A stretch of 64,000 nucleotides of DNA from Aquilaria yunnanensis (Eukaryota > Streptophyta > Magnoliopsida > Malvales > Thymelaeaceae). The stretch is from NCBI GenBank assembly GCA_039654915.1, contig CM077595.1, positions 44,175,501-44,239,500 on the forward strand. Direction: 5' to 3'. Shown piece after piece: positions 1 through 8,696 of this stretch. The position numbers and the translations under genes are program-made. The notes under the pieces were generated by a model. It had not been told where the DNA came from. It made no database searches and worked only from the letters and a program-made list of their open reading frames with translations. The stretch's first letter is position 1. Every line of letters begins with the position of its first letter.

Positions 1-42
1 CGCAAATTTTTCTTCTGCTCCTAACTTCCTTCTTACTTTCAG

Positions 43-1022
43 AGGAGCCCCTTGCTGCTGGCTGGAGGGCCATTCATGAGAGGAAACGAGCCCTCCGCGA
101 TGCCATAATCCCTGAGGGGAAGATCCCCTTGGAGCCCTTTTGGACAATCACGGAGGATATGAATTTGCTCTCCGACGATTGTCCAAAAATGACAAAGGAG
201 ATTTGGAAGGGGATCACCACTGACGCCTCCTTCCGGGCCATTGCGGCGGCTCACCCGAGGGATAACACCCTCGCCGCAAAAGTCACCGAGCACGCTGCTC
301 AGGTATAGTCTTTACACTCTTTTTCCTCAATTTTCTAAGTGTTTAGACTTGTACTAACCTGGACTTTTGCCTTGCCGTAGCTGCTGGAGTACGCTGGTTA
401 TCTCCGAGTTCGGGTGGCCAGACAGGCTGCTTCCAAGGATGCGACTTCGCGGGAACTCAGTGAAGCGAAGGCTTCGCTTGCGAAGGTGATCGCCAGCAAC
501 CAGCAGCTGACAGCGGATTGTTCTCAGCAACTTGCTGCCGTTCGGGAGGAGTTCTCGAAGAAAAGAGAAGAACTTGAAAAGGACTCCTCCCGGAAGATTG
601 CCGACCTCGGCGACCAAGTAAAGGGGCTGCTCACCGCCAACGAAGATCTTGTCAAGGACAAGGCTATTTCTGACAGTCTTGCGGCGAGGTTGACGGACGA
701 GAACAGTGCTCTTCAAGCCGAGGTCGAGGCTCTGAAGAAGGAGTCCGGAGAGACGCTGGGGATAAGCGAGCTGGAAGAGGAGGTTGCTGAGCTGAGGGAC
801 GAGGTCAATGTCCTTGGCGTTCAAAAACGTACTTCTGATGAAATGGCCAAGGTCGCCTTTCAGGACGGCTTCTGCCTTGCTCGGCACCAGGTGCTGCAGA
901 GGTTCCCAGATTTGGACCTCTCTTTTCTAGAGGGCCTAAATATTCCTGAGGGACCTCGGTGGCAGTGGTCCAAGGTCGAGCATCTGAAGCTTCCTGGTCT
1001 TCGTCCGCCCGGCTCTCCCTAG
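43..1022 (+). CDS. Antisense gene of element A, exons 3-4 (coiled-coil protein, partial)
   Basis: This is the 3' half of a spliced gene running opposite to gag-pol. Exon 3 is about 43-302 (acceptor AG at 41-42, donor GT at 303). Exon 4 is 381-1022 (acceptor ends at 380) and stops with TAG. Both exons are open. Exon 3 carries the conserved EPFW(T)xTEDMN block. Exon 4 starts LLEYAGYLRVRVARQ, becomes a long heptad-rich Lys/Glu coiled coil (roughly the first 150 residues), and ends with a conserved segment (FCLARHQVLQRFPDLDLSFL, then IPEG). Copies in D, E, X and BC align exon by exon. Function is unknown; by position it matches the antisense extra ORFs described for Tat-lineage elements. Exons 1-2 lie left of the window. 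Confidence 0.75.
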
Positions 1023-1154
1023 TTTGTTTTAGGGCTCCTCTTATTTTTCTCCTTCGTGCTCCTTCTTTGGACACTTCTTTTGTAAGGCAGCGTTTGCTCT
1101 AAATGAACAATCTTTTCGGCTAAGTCCTTTCTTGCAAGTTTCTTTATTTCCACT

Positions 1155-1650
1155 GTCCCGAACATGTTTGCTCAAGAGACTTTCGGAAAACCTGTAACCA
1201 AAGAAACTTTTTACCTTCCTTTGTCCCGAGTGTGCTCGCTCAACAGACTTTCTGGAAAGTTTGCAAAAATTTGGCTAAGTATTTTGCATGCTTTTTGTTC
1301 TCTTTCATCCCGAACATGTTCGCTCAAGGGACTTCGGAAAACCTTCAGCCAAATTTTTTCTGTCTTCCTATTGTCCCGAGCATATTAGCTTAAGGGACTT
1401 AGGAAAATTCTCACGACATTGCTCATTTCCCTTTTTCCCGAGCATGTACGCTCAAGGGTGTTTGGAAATTATCTCTGCTTTTGTTTTGGCGTGCACTATT
1501 ACGAGATTCTTGCTTTCCCTTTTTCCCGAGCATGTACGCTCAAGGGTGTTCGGAAAATTTTCTCTGCACTGATTATGCCGAGTACCTTTGCAAGATTCCT
1601 GTTTCCCATTTTTCCTGAGAATAGTGGCTCAAGGGCCTTCGGGAAGTCAC
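1155..1650. repeat. Seven-copy hairpin-like motif array between convergent gag-pol and antisense gene (A)
   Basis: The motif is close to CCCGAGCATGTACGCTCAAG followed by GGACTTCGGAAA. It recurs starting near 1155, 1223, 1307, 1373, 1435, 1523 and 1611, spaced 62-88 bases apart with AT-rich filler. Each copy holds an imperfect dyad (TCCC..GAGC / GCTC..GGGA). The array fills the 770-base gap between the stop of the antisense gene and the stop of pol. Elements D and E have only about three copies in the same place. Confidence 0.75.
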
Positions 1651-1794
1651 ATCTGCTTTTTTTGTGGCGAGCACCTTCGCGGAATTCTGTCTTGGACAAT
1701 TTGGTATACTTAAGAATTTTTCTCAAGACCATTCTTCTCCAGACCATTCTGTACTTAGAATATTTCTTGTACAATATATCTCTTCCGCTCAACC

Positions 1795-4700
1795 TTAGGC
1801 GTAGAATTTTTTCAAGGCGTTTGAATGCCAAGTGTTTTTCAATTCTACGCCTTCGGCGTCGCCAAGCTTGTACACGCCTTTTCGTACTTCAGTGAGAACC
1901 AGATAAGGTCCTTCCCAATTTGCGCGAAGTACTCCGTGAGATGGCCTTCGGGGTGCAAAGTCGGCCTTTCGGAGAACGAGGTCTCCTTTTTTGATTTCTT
2001 TTGGCCTGGCTTTTAGGTTGATAGCCGCGGCCACTCTTTGCTGGAAAGCTTTTCTTCTCAGCTCGGCTATTTCTCTGTGTTCGGTCACAAGGTCGAGCTT
2101 AGTTCTCAGACCGAGGTCGTTTCCGCCTTCATCAAATACTTGCACCCGTATTGAAGGCTGAACTATCTCTATTGGGATAATGGCCTCTGTTCCGAAGACG
2201 AGTGAGAAGGGAGTTTCCCCTGTGGCTCTTCGTGGCGTCGTTCGGTAGCTCCACAATACACTTTGGAGTTCTCCTGGCCATTTCCCCTTGGCTTCCCCAA
2301 GTCTCTTTTTCAGGCCATCTTTTATGGTCCTGTTTGATACTTCCACCTGCCCATTGCTTTGGGGGTGAGCTACTGGGGCGAAGTGCATCTTTATTCCGAG
2401 GTCGCTGATGAATTCCTGGAATCCTTTGTCTATGAACTGGGATCCATTATCAGCTACTAGTACCCTCGGTATGCCAAATCTGCATACGATGTTTTTCCAT
2501 ATGAACTTCTGCACTTCTTTTGCCGAGATAGTTGCTAGTGGTTCTGCCTCTACCCACTTTGAGAAATAGTCCACCGCTACCACGCAGAATTTCACGCCTC
2601 CCGGTGCTGTGGGGAGTGGCCCAATGAGGTCTATACCCCAGACTGCGAAGGGCCAAGGATAGTCTGCCGATGTTACCATTTCTGAGGGTATCCTCTGGAT
2701 TTTTGCATGTCTCTGGCAACTACTGCACTTCTGGACGAACTGCCTTGCGTCCTTTCTCAGGGTAGGCCAGAAGTATCCTTGGCGGAGTATCACTGCTGCA
2801 AGGGCATCAGTTCCAATGTGCGAGCCGCACATGCCTTCGTGAACTTCTTCGAGAACCATCTCAGTGTCCTCTTCGCCCACACATCTCTGCAGCGGATTTG
2901 CATATCCTTGCCGATATAACTCTTCACCGATCAGGAAGAATCTTCCGGCGCGTCTTCGCAGTCTTGCAGCTTTGCCAGCGTCTTCGGGAAGCTCATTCTC
3001 TGCGAGGTATTTCTTTATGGGGTCTTTCCACCCTGTTCCCGAGGACGTTACGCTTAGCACGGAGATGCTTGGATGGTCTAGCACCTCGGTGTATGTTTTG
3101 GACTTCGCTAAGCAATCTGCCTTAGTGTTATTCCGCCGGGGTACACTTTCGATCCGCACGGCGTCAAACTCTTGGATGAGTTTTGTTACCAGCTCGTGGT
3201 ATTTTGCCAAGATTGGGTCCTTCGCCCCATAATCTCCTGCCGTCTGCCGAACTACCAGCTGGGAATCGCTGTGAGCCCTTAAGTTTCTCACGCCAATCTT
3301 TCTAGCCAAGCGTAATCCCGCTATGAGGGCTTCATACTCAGCCACATTATTGGTGACGTTGAAGCTGAACTTGATAGCCTTCATCACCTCTAGGCCTTCG
3401 GGTCCTCTGATAACTATTCCAGCTCCCTGGTGTTCGGACCCCGAGGCTCCGTCAACATGCAAGGTCCATTCTGGCTCACCTTCTTTCGGATCTGGGTGGT
3501 TCTCCTCAGTGGTGGGTATTTCGGCGATAAAATCTGCCAATGCTTGGGCTTTTATGGCCTTCTGAGGCTCATACGTGATTTCGTGTTCGCCAAGCTCTAT
3601 GCACCACTTGGAGAGCCTTCCCGAATGATCAACTCTCTTCATAACATCCCGTAGTGGTAGACTACTTCGGACGATGATGGGGTGAGCCTGGAAATATGGT
3701 CGCAGTCTTATTCCTGCAAGCACCAAGGCGTATATAGCTTTTTGAAGCAAAGGGTACCTGACTTCGGCGCCATGCAGGGACTTGCTGACGTAGTAGACCG
3801 GCCATTGTTTCGGCCCTTCTTCTTTTATCAGGACCGAGCTCACGGCCTTTTCTGTGACGGCGAGGTACAGTATGAGGGGTTCTCCCTCCCGAGGTTGTCG
3901 CAGAGTCGGCAGGCTGGCCAGGTAGACTTTGAGTTCTTCCCAGGCCTTTTGGCAATCTTCATCCCAGGGATGATTGTTTCTTCCGAGGTCGCCTTCCATC
4001 TTTGCTGCTTTTGTGAGGACTTTGAAGAAAGGTCTACACCTATCTCCGTACCTGGAAATAAACCTGCTCAGAGAGGTTATTCTTCCGGTTAGTCTCTGCA
4101 CGTCTTTGACTGTGGCAGGAGTTCGGAACTCAAGCAGAGCCTTAATCTTCTCAGGATTGGCATCGATGCCTCTTTCGGATACCATGTACCCAAGGAATTT
4201 TCCCGACGTCACCCCGAAGATACACTTCTCGGGGTTAAGGCGAATCCCGAAGGCTCTGAGCTTTTGGAAGGTTTCCTCCAAATCTGCAACGTGGTAGCCG
4301 GGCAGCTTGCTTTTTACTATCATATCATCAACATATACTTCCATGTTTCTCCCTATTTGGTCCTTAAAGACCTTGTTCATCAGTCTCTGGTAGGTGGCTC
4401 CTGCATTTTTCAGCCCGAATGGCATTCTGATATAGCAGTACGTTCCTCCCTCGGTGATGAAGGCAGTTTTCTCTTCATCTTCGGGGTCCATCCTTATCTG
4501 ATGGTAGCCGCTGAAGGCATCTAGGAAGCTCAGGAGCCCGTATTCTGCCGTTGAATCTACCAGTTGATCTATTGGCGGGAGGGGAAATGAGTCTTTCGGG
4601 CAAGCATCGTTCAAGTTTCTGAAATCAATGCACATCCGGAGTTTGCTGCTACCTTCTTTTGTGGCAATGACCACGTTGCTTAACCATTCGGGGTATTTTA

Positions 4701-7092
4701 CCTCCCTGATAACTTCAGCATCCAATAGGCGCTGGACTTCGGTTCTCACGAAGTTGCTTTTGTGGGCTGAGATGCTTCGTTTCTTTTGCCTGATAGGTTT
4801 TGCTTCCGGGCTTACTTTGAGGCTGTGCTGTATTATGCCAGGGTTCACTCCTGGCATGTCTTTCGGCGAGTAGGCAAACAGATCTTTATTTTTCAGCAGA
4901 AAGGATACAAGAATTTCCTTATCACCTTTGGCCAAGCTCTTCCCTATTCGGGTAGATTGTCCTGGGACAAGATCTACTGCTTCCATTTCTGCTTCTGCGG
5001 GATCTCTTTCTTTGCCTTTCTCCTGCGCCTTTGCCTCCACTATTTGTGTAGAGTTGTCTGTCGGAGCCTTTCGTGCTTTTACAAACACCTTTCTTACCTC
5101 GGCTTGGTCGATAAAGACCTCTGCATCTCCATCCTTGGTGGCGAATGTGACAGTCAAGTACTTCACATCGGGGCGAATGTGCAGGTTCCCCTGAGTCTTC
5201 CTTCCAAGGATGGCGTTGTACGAAGACGGGACCTCCATGACGATGAATCTTGCCATTGTGGACGCGTACAACTCAGCCGCTCCGCCTACCGAAGTGCCTT
5301 TTATCATTAAAGGGAGGTCAATCCATCCGAGGACGGGTAGTTTCGATGGTCGAACGCCGAAGGTGGGCGTGGTGACAGGTTTAAGTTCGCTGCTGGAGAT
5401 GCCCAAGCTCGGCAGTAAGTGCGAGAACAGGACGTCGGTATTTGAGCCATCATCGAGCAACACTCTTTTGACGTCCCAGTTCCCTATTCTCGCCATTATC
5501 AGCAGCGGGTCGTCGTGGGGGAAGACGACGGTGGAGCCATCTTTGCGAGCCAATTTCTTTGATGGACTTTGATACTCCATAACCGCAATTTCTCTGGCCT
5601 TCCGCTTTCTTTCCGAGGATGGGAGCCCCGTGGTAATGGTTTGGATGACCCCTACTGGAGGTGGAAGGCGCCTTTTTGGACTTCTGTTTCTCCGCCTGTC
5701 TGAGTCATAGTCCTCATTTTCGGCCCTCTCTTCCTCCTCTTTTCTGCCTTTTGGGGAGGGCATCCGCAGGTATTTGCGAAGCTGGCCCTGTTTGATCAGC
5801 GACTCTATGTACTTCTTCAGCTGGAAGCAGTCTACGGTGTCATGACCGTGGTCGCGATGAAACTGGCAGAACTTCTTGGCATTCTTCTTATTATCGGCGG
5901 CCATGGCCTTTGGCCGCCGAATCTGCGTCCCTTGCCTTTCCAGCGCCATGAGAATGTTGGTCCGTGTCATGCTCAAGGGTGTGAAACTTTGAGGTTTCTT
6001 TCTTCGCATTCGCTGTGGTCGACCTGTGTGTTCAGAAAGATGCCGAGCTTGCTGGCTGGACCCTTCGGTGCGGTGATGATCAGACTTCGGCCCCGCCATC
6101 CTCAATTCCTCGGCTGTCATGTGCTGCTCTGCCCTTCGGTAAAATTCTCCGAGGGTCTCCGGGGGGTCTTTTGAGAACTCGTAGAACAGCTGTGAGTCAC
6201 GCCGAAGGCCCCGTGTCATAGCGAGGATGCGGATTTCGGGCCGGAAGTCCGGGGCGCTGAGTGCTTCCCTGTTGAATCGTTCGACATAGTCTCGGATCGT
6301 CTCTCCGTTTCTCTGCTCTATGTCGAATATCTGCACAGGCATTTTGGCCGTCGGCCTGCTCCCAATGAACTGCTGGGTAAAGGCTGTGGACAACTCCTGA
6401 AACTCAGTGATAGTCCCTGAGGGCAAAGAATTGTACCATGCTGTTGCTGGGCCCGTGAGGGTTACTTCAAAACATTTGCACATGGTAGCGTCATCAGCTC
6501 CGTGCATTATCATGCTCCGCCTGTACTTCATCAGATGGGCCTGTGGATCAGTCCGGCCATCATAGATCTCCAGCCTAGGCACTCTGAAGTCGCCTGGCAT
6601 AGCTGCCTCAACGACGGTGCGAATAAACGGGTAGCCATCTTCGCATAATGCCCCCGACAGCCTGTCCCAAACGGGTTTTCTGGTCACTTGCTTCTCCACT
6701 CTGTCCAGCCGTGCCAATATCCTTTCCATAAGCGCAGTGGCGCTAGGACCATTTTCGCGGGAGGGAGATCGACGGCGCCTTTTCGGGGAGCGAGTTCGGC
6801 GCGGAGGGGTCAGGGACCTCGCCTCGGGCGACGAACTGCTTCGCTGTGAGACTCTCGGTCGCTTGGACCCGGTTTGTCCCATAGGCCGTTTCCCGAGGGC
6901 TATATCTTCTGTGGATGATTCTCCGCGAGGCTCTCCACTTCCTGAATTGCGGTGTGTAGACTTGGGGCTTCTCTCCCGAGGGCGTGCTGATGAGGAGGGT
7001 TTCTGGGCCCGTGGCTGCTGTGGCCATCTTCGGTCGATCTGCTGAGTCATTTCAGCAACGACCGAGCGCTGAAAGTCCCTCAAGAAGCTCAT
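1795..7092 (-). CDS. gag-pol: Gag-pol polyprotein of element A, uninterrupted (1765 aa)
   Basis: This is a single open frame for particle assembly, reverse transcription and integration. Residues about 160-335 are retrotransposon gag. A zinc-knuckle variant C409-X2-H-X4-H-X4-C422 follows. The protease has DDGS at 547-550 instead of D-S/T-G. RT spans about 770-1000 with YVDD at 920-923. The first RNase H region (about 1073-1190) reads LYLAVT where active enzymes have an Asp. A second RNase H (about 1208-1335) keeps D1214, E1252, D1276 and D1326. Integrase has H1418, H1425, C1456, C1459 and D1488, D1548, E1584, plus a GPY module at 1728-1730; there is no chromodomain. Dual RNase H marks the Tat lineage. 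I used the Met at 7092 because the frame upstream is closed by TAG at 7144-7146. It is the only complete gag-pol ORF in the window; activity is not shown. Confidence 0.93.
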   Translation of the reverse strand: MSFLRDFQRSVVAEMTQQIDRRWPQQPRAQKPSSSARPRERSPKSTHRNSGSGEPRGESSTEDIALGKRPMGQTGSKRPRVSQRSSSSPEARSLTPPRRTRSPKRRRRSPSRENGPSATALMERILARLDRVEKQVTRKPVWDRLSGALCEDGYPFIRTVVEAAMPGDFRVPRLEIYDGRTDPQAHLMKYRRSMIMHGADDATMCKCFEVTLTGPATAWYNSLPSGTITEFQELSTAFTQQFIGSRPTAKMPVQIFDIEQRNGETIRDYVERFNREALSAPDFRPEIRILAMTRGLRRDSQLFYEFSKDPPETLGEFYRRAEQHMTAEELRMAGPKSDHHRTEGSSQQARHLSEHTGRPQRMRRKKPQSFTPLSMTRTNILMALERQGTQIRRPKAMAADNKKNAKKFCQFHRDHGHDTVDCFQLKKYIESLIKQGQLRKYLRMPSPKGRKEEEERAENEDYDSDRRRNRSPKRRLPPPVGVIQTITTGLPSSERKRKAREIAVMEYQSPSKKLARKDGSTVVFPHDDPLLIMARIGNWDVKRVLLDDGSNTDVLFSHLLPSLGISSSELKPVTTPTFGVRPSKLPVLGWIDLPLMIKGTSVGGAAELYASTMARFIVMEVPSSYNAILGRKTQGNLHIRPDVKYLTVTFATKDGDAEVFIDQAEVRKVFVKARKAPTDNSTQIVEAKAQEKGKERDPAEAEMEAVDLVPGQSTRIGKSLAKGDKEILVSFLLKNKDLFAYSPKDMPGVNPGIIQHSLKVSPEAKPIRQKKRSISAHKSNFVRTEVQRLLDAEVIREVKYPEWLSNVVIATKEGSSKLRMCIDFRNLNDACPKDSFPLPPIDQLVDSTAEYGLLSFLDAFSGYHQIRMDPEDEEKTAFITEGGTYCYIRMPFGLKNAGATYQRLMNKVFKDQIGRNMEVYVDDMIVKSKLPGYHVADLEETFQKLRAFGIRLNPEKCIFGVTSGKFLGYMVSERGIDANPEKIKALLEFRTPATVKDVQRLTGRITSLSRFISRYGDRCRPFFKVLTKAAKMEGDLGRNNHPWDEDCQKAWEELKVYLASLPTLRQPREGEPLILYLAVTEKAVSSVLIKEEGPKQWPVYYVSKSLHGAEVRYPLLQKAIYALVLAGIRLRPYFQAHPIIVRSSLPLRDVMKRVDHSGRLSKWCIELGEHEITYEPQKAIKAQALADFIAEIPTTEENHPDPKEGEPEWTLHVDGASGSEHQGAGIVIRGPEGLEVMKAIKFSFNVTNNVAEYEALIAGLRLARKIGVRNLRAHSDSQLVVRQTAGDYGAKDPILAKYHELVTKLIQEFDAVRIESVPRRNNTKADCLAKSKTYTEVLDHPSISVLSVTSSGTGWKDPIKKYLAENELPEDAGKAARLRRRAGRFFLIGEELYRQGYANPLQRCVGEEDTEMVLEEVHEGMCGSHIGTDALAAVILRQGYFWPTLRKDARQFVQKCSSCQRHAKIQRIPSEMVTSADYPWPFAVWGIDLIGPLPTAPGGVKFCVVAVDYFSKWVEAEPLATISAKEVQKFIWKNIVCRFGIPRVLVADNGSQFIDKGFQEFISDLGIKMHFAPVAHPQSNGQVEVSNRTIKDGLKKRLGEAKGKWPGELQSVLWSYRTTPRRATGETPFSLVFGTEAIIPIEIVQPSIRVQVFDEGGNDLGLRTKLDLVTEHREIAELRRKAFQQRVAAAINLKARPKEIKKGDLVLRKADFAPRRPSHGVLRANWEGPYLVLTEVRKGVYKLGDAEGVELKNTWHSNALKKFYA

Positions 7093-7143
7093 GGTGATTA
7101 CCAGAGGGCGGTCCTCCTCGGGCGTAGAAGTCTCTGGGAGTGT

Positions 7144-7293
7144 CTACTCAGCAGCCGGTTGTATCTCAGGCGCGGACGAGGACCTTGGGAGTCCCTTGTC
7201 CTTAGAACGCCTAGTCTCAACGACGGCAATCTGCGAGTGGGTTCCCACAGACGGTGCCAAATGATGGCCTAAGGCCTCATCGTTGTGAGTCAT
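7144..7293 (-). other. Frame from LTR start codon through PBS, closed by TAG (A)
   Basis: An ATG inside the 3' end of the LTR opens a 49-codon frame that reads across the LTR/PBS junction and ends at TAG 7144-7146, in frame with the main gag ORF. The same frame is open into gag in D, E and F, so in A it looks like an N-terminal gag extension lost by one stop codon. Confidence 0.55.
7242..7259 (-). promoter_or_regulatory. Primer binding site of element A
   Basis: On the minus strand TGGCACCGTCTGTGGGAA lies two bases after the LTR end. D has TGGCGCCGT, whose first nine bases complement the 3' end of plant tRNA-Asp; beyond that the match is poor, so the primer tRNA is uncertain. Confidence 0.65.
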
Positions 7294-8127
7294 GATGACT
7301 GTTGAGGAGACTTCTAGGAGGAAGAACGCCTGGAAGGTGGATCGCCCCAAGGAGAGTACCTGAAAAGCTGGTAAACAGGGTTAGGAGGCCCCCGGAGTGT
7401 TTTTCCGGGGGGGGAGCCTCCGACGCCCAAGTCAGTGGTGGCCGGAAGAAGGAGAAAGTCACTAGCTCAAAGAGAAAGGCAGAAAAGTCTCGCCTGGTAT
7501 TTTCTCAGGGTGTGCGAGCTGTATATCCGGCCTGCCAACCTCCTGTCAAGTATTTATTTCCTGTATATATAGGAATACCTAGCCCGTTCAGATCATGACA
7601 CGTGTGCGGTCGGATGCTCCTGAACGTCTGGGCGTAGGGGACAGATAGTTGGTAACTAGATGGCCTCGAGCCTTGTGCTGAGACGGGCCATGATATGATT
7701 CTGATGGCATCTGCGCGTCAGGGCGACTTTTTACGTCTGTGGTGGGACGTGTCAGAGGCTTCCTTAAATGCTTCCTTAAATGCGCCTGCCGTACTCCCGA
7801 GGTCCCTGGGCGAGGTCGTCCTCTAGTTCGGACAGAGCCTCTTCGGGAAGCCTACCCTCAGTTCGGGGTTTCCAGTTCCAGGGGGTTCCGCCTTCGGGGA
7901 TATCAGGTTCGGGCAGCAATGTCTGGTGCCACTTTTCCGAAGGCGCGCTATTCACAACCTTGGGGGGCGAATGGAGTCCTCAAGTTTTACTGGCGTGCCG
8001 AGGCTCGGAGCTCTCAGGCTATCTCCCGAGGTGCATGATTCCACCTATTCCCGGGAAGCGCCAGTTCTTCTGGCCATTGTTGTGGCAGGGTATTCGGCCA
8101 GATTGAGGCGATAGCCTTTGGCTATCA
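7262..8127 (-). repeat. 5' LTR of element A (866 bp)
   Basis: On the plus strand it runs TGATGGCC...GGCTATCA, so the minus-strand LTR is TGATAGCC...GGCCATCA. It aligns along its length with the LTRs of D and E. A TATATATA stretch at 7564-7571 is where D and E have TATAAATA on the minus strand, the likely promoter. A perfect hairpin (7 bp stem, 3-base loop) forms the U3 end at 8110-8126. Confidence 0.9.
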
Positions 8128-8190
8128 ATAATGAAGGAGAAGAGTTGAAGAAAGCATGGAATTCTGACTCTTTGAAAAAATTCTACACTT
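8128..8190 (+). pseudogene. C-terminal end of X integrase (pol)
   Basis: The plus strand encodes EGEELKKAWNSDSLKKFYT, matching the end of the A polyprotein (EGVELKNTWHSNALKKFYA). The reading frame starts abruptly at the edge of element A. The rest of X pol must lie beyond the left end of A, outside the window. The final stop seen in A and D is absent here. Confidence 0.8.
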
Positions 8191-8696
8191 GGAATTTTCC
8201 AAAGGAATTTAACCGAATATGGTTACTTCCAAAGGTACATGAGAGGTATTGTACAAGTTCTACTGAAGGTGGGTGACCGAAGATGGTTAATATTGAAAGT
8301 TCCTAAGAGATTTTGTCTAAAGTTCTCATTCTAAATTTGGTTAACCAAATATGGTCGATTCCGAATATGGTTAACCAAGTATGGTTGTTTACAAATATGG
8401 TTAACTGAATGTGGTTGATTTTGTTCTTCAACACTTAGAAAAGTATTCAAAACCCTTGATAGTATTTTCATCAAGGCAAGTACATGACCAAATGTGGTTG
8501 GTTGTTACTGAATTGAAGTTCTAAGTCACTCGAAGCTGATGAATCAACACCGAAGATGCATCGAAGTCAAACAATGTGTGCCAAAGATAGTGCTAATTGT
8601 GGACTTAGCCAAAATTTTAAAAATAAAGGTAATTCCATTAGAAGGTCCAAAGAACAAGTACAAAAGTGCAAAAAACAATAATAACAAAAGGAAGTC
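8191..8696. repeat. Spacer between X pol and antisense gene with ATATGGTTAAC-type repeats
   Basis: At 8205-8500 short motifs such as AATATGGTTA, CGAAGATGGTTA, AACCAAATATGGT and AACCAAGTATGGT recur irregularly, about 8-10 times, sometimes as TTAACCAA/ATGGTTAAC dyads. The BC spacer has the related CCATGTTCGG motif in the same place. The rest (8500-8696) is AT-rich with no coding sign. Confidence 0.55.

Larger units (their letters stand above)
1..8127 (-). mobile_element. Element A: Tat-like Ty3/gypsy retrotransposon, 3' LTR outside window
   Basis: Reading on the minus strand, the order is 5' LTR (7262-8127), PBS, one long gag-pol ORF (7092-1795), a repeat-filled spacer, then the last two exons of an antisense gene on the plus strand (43-1022). 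The 3' LTR and PPT lie left of the window. The right edge falls at 8127/8128, inside the last codons of an older pol reading frame on the plus strand, so A inserted into element X. The first five flanking bases are ATAAT; the matching duplication cannot be seen. The second RNase H and the antisense gene place it in the Tat lineage. Confidence 0.9.
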
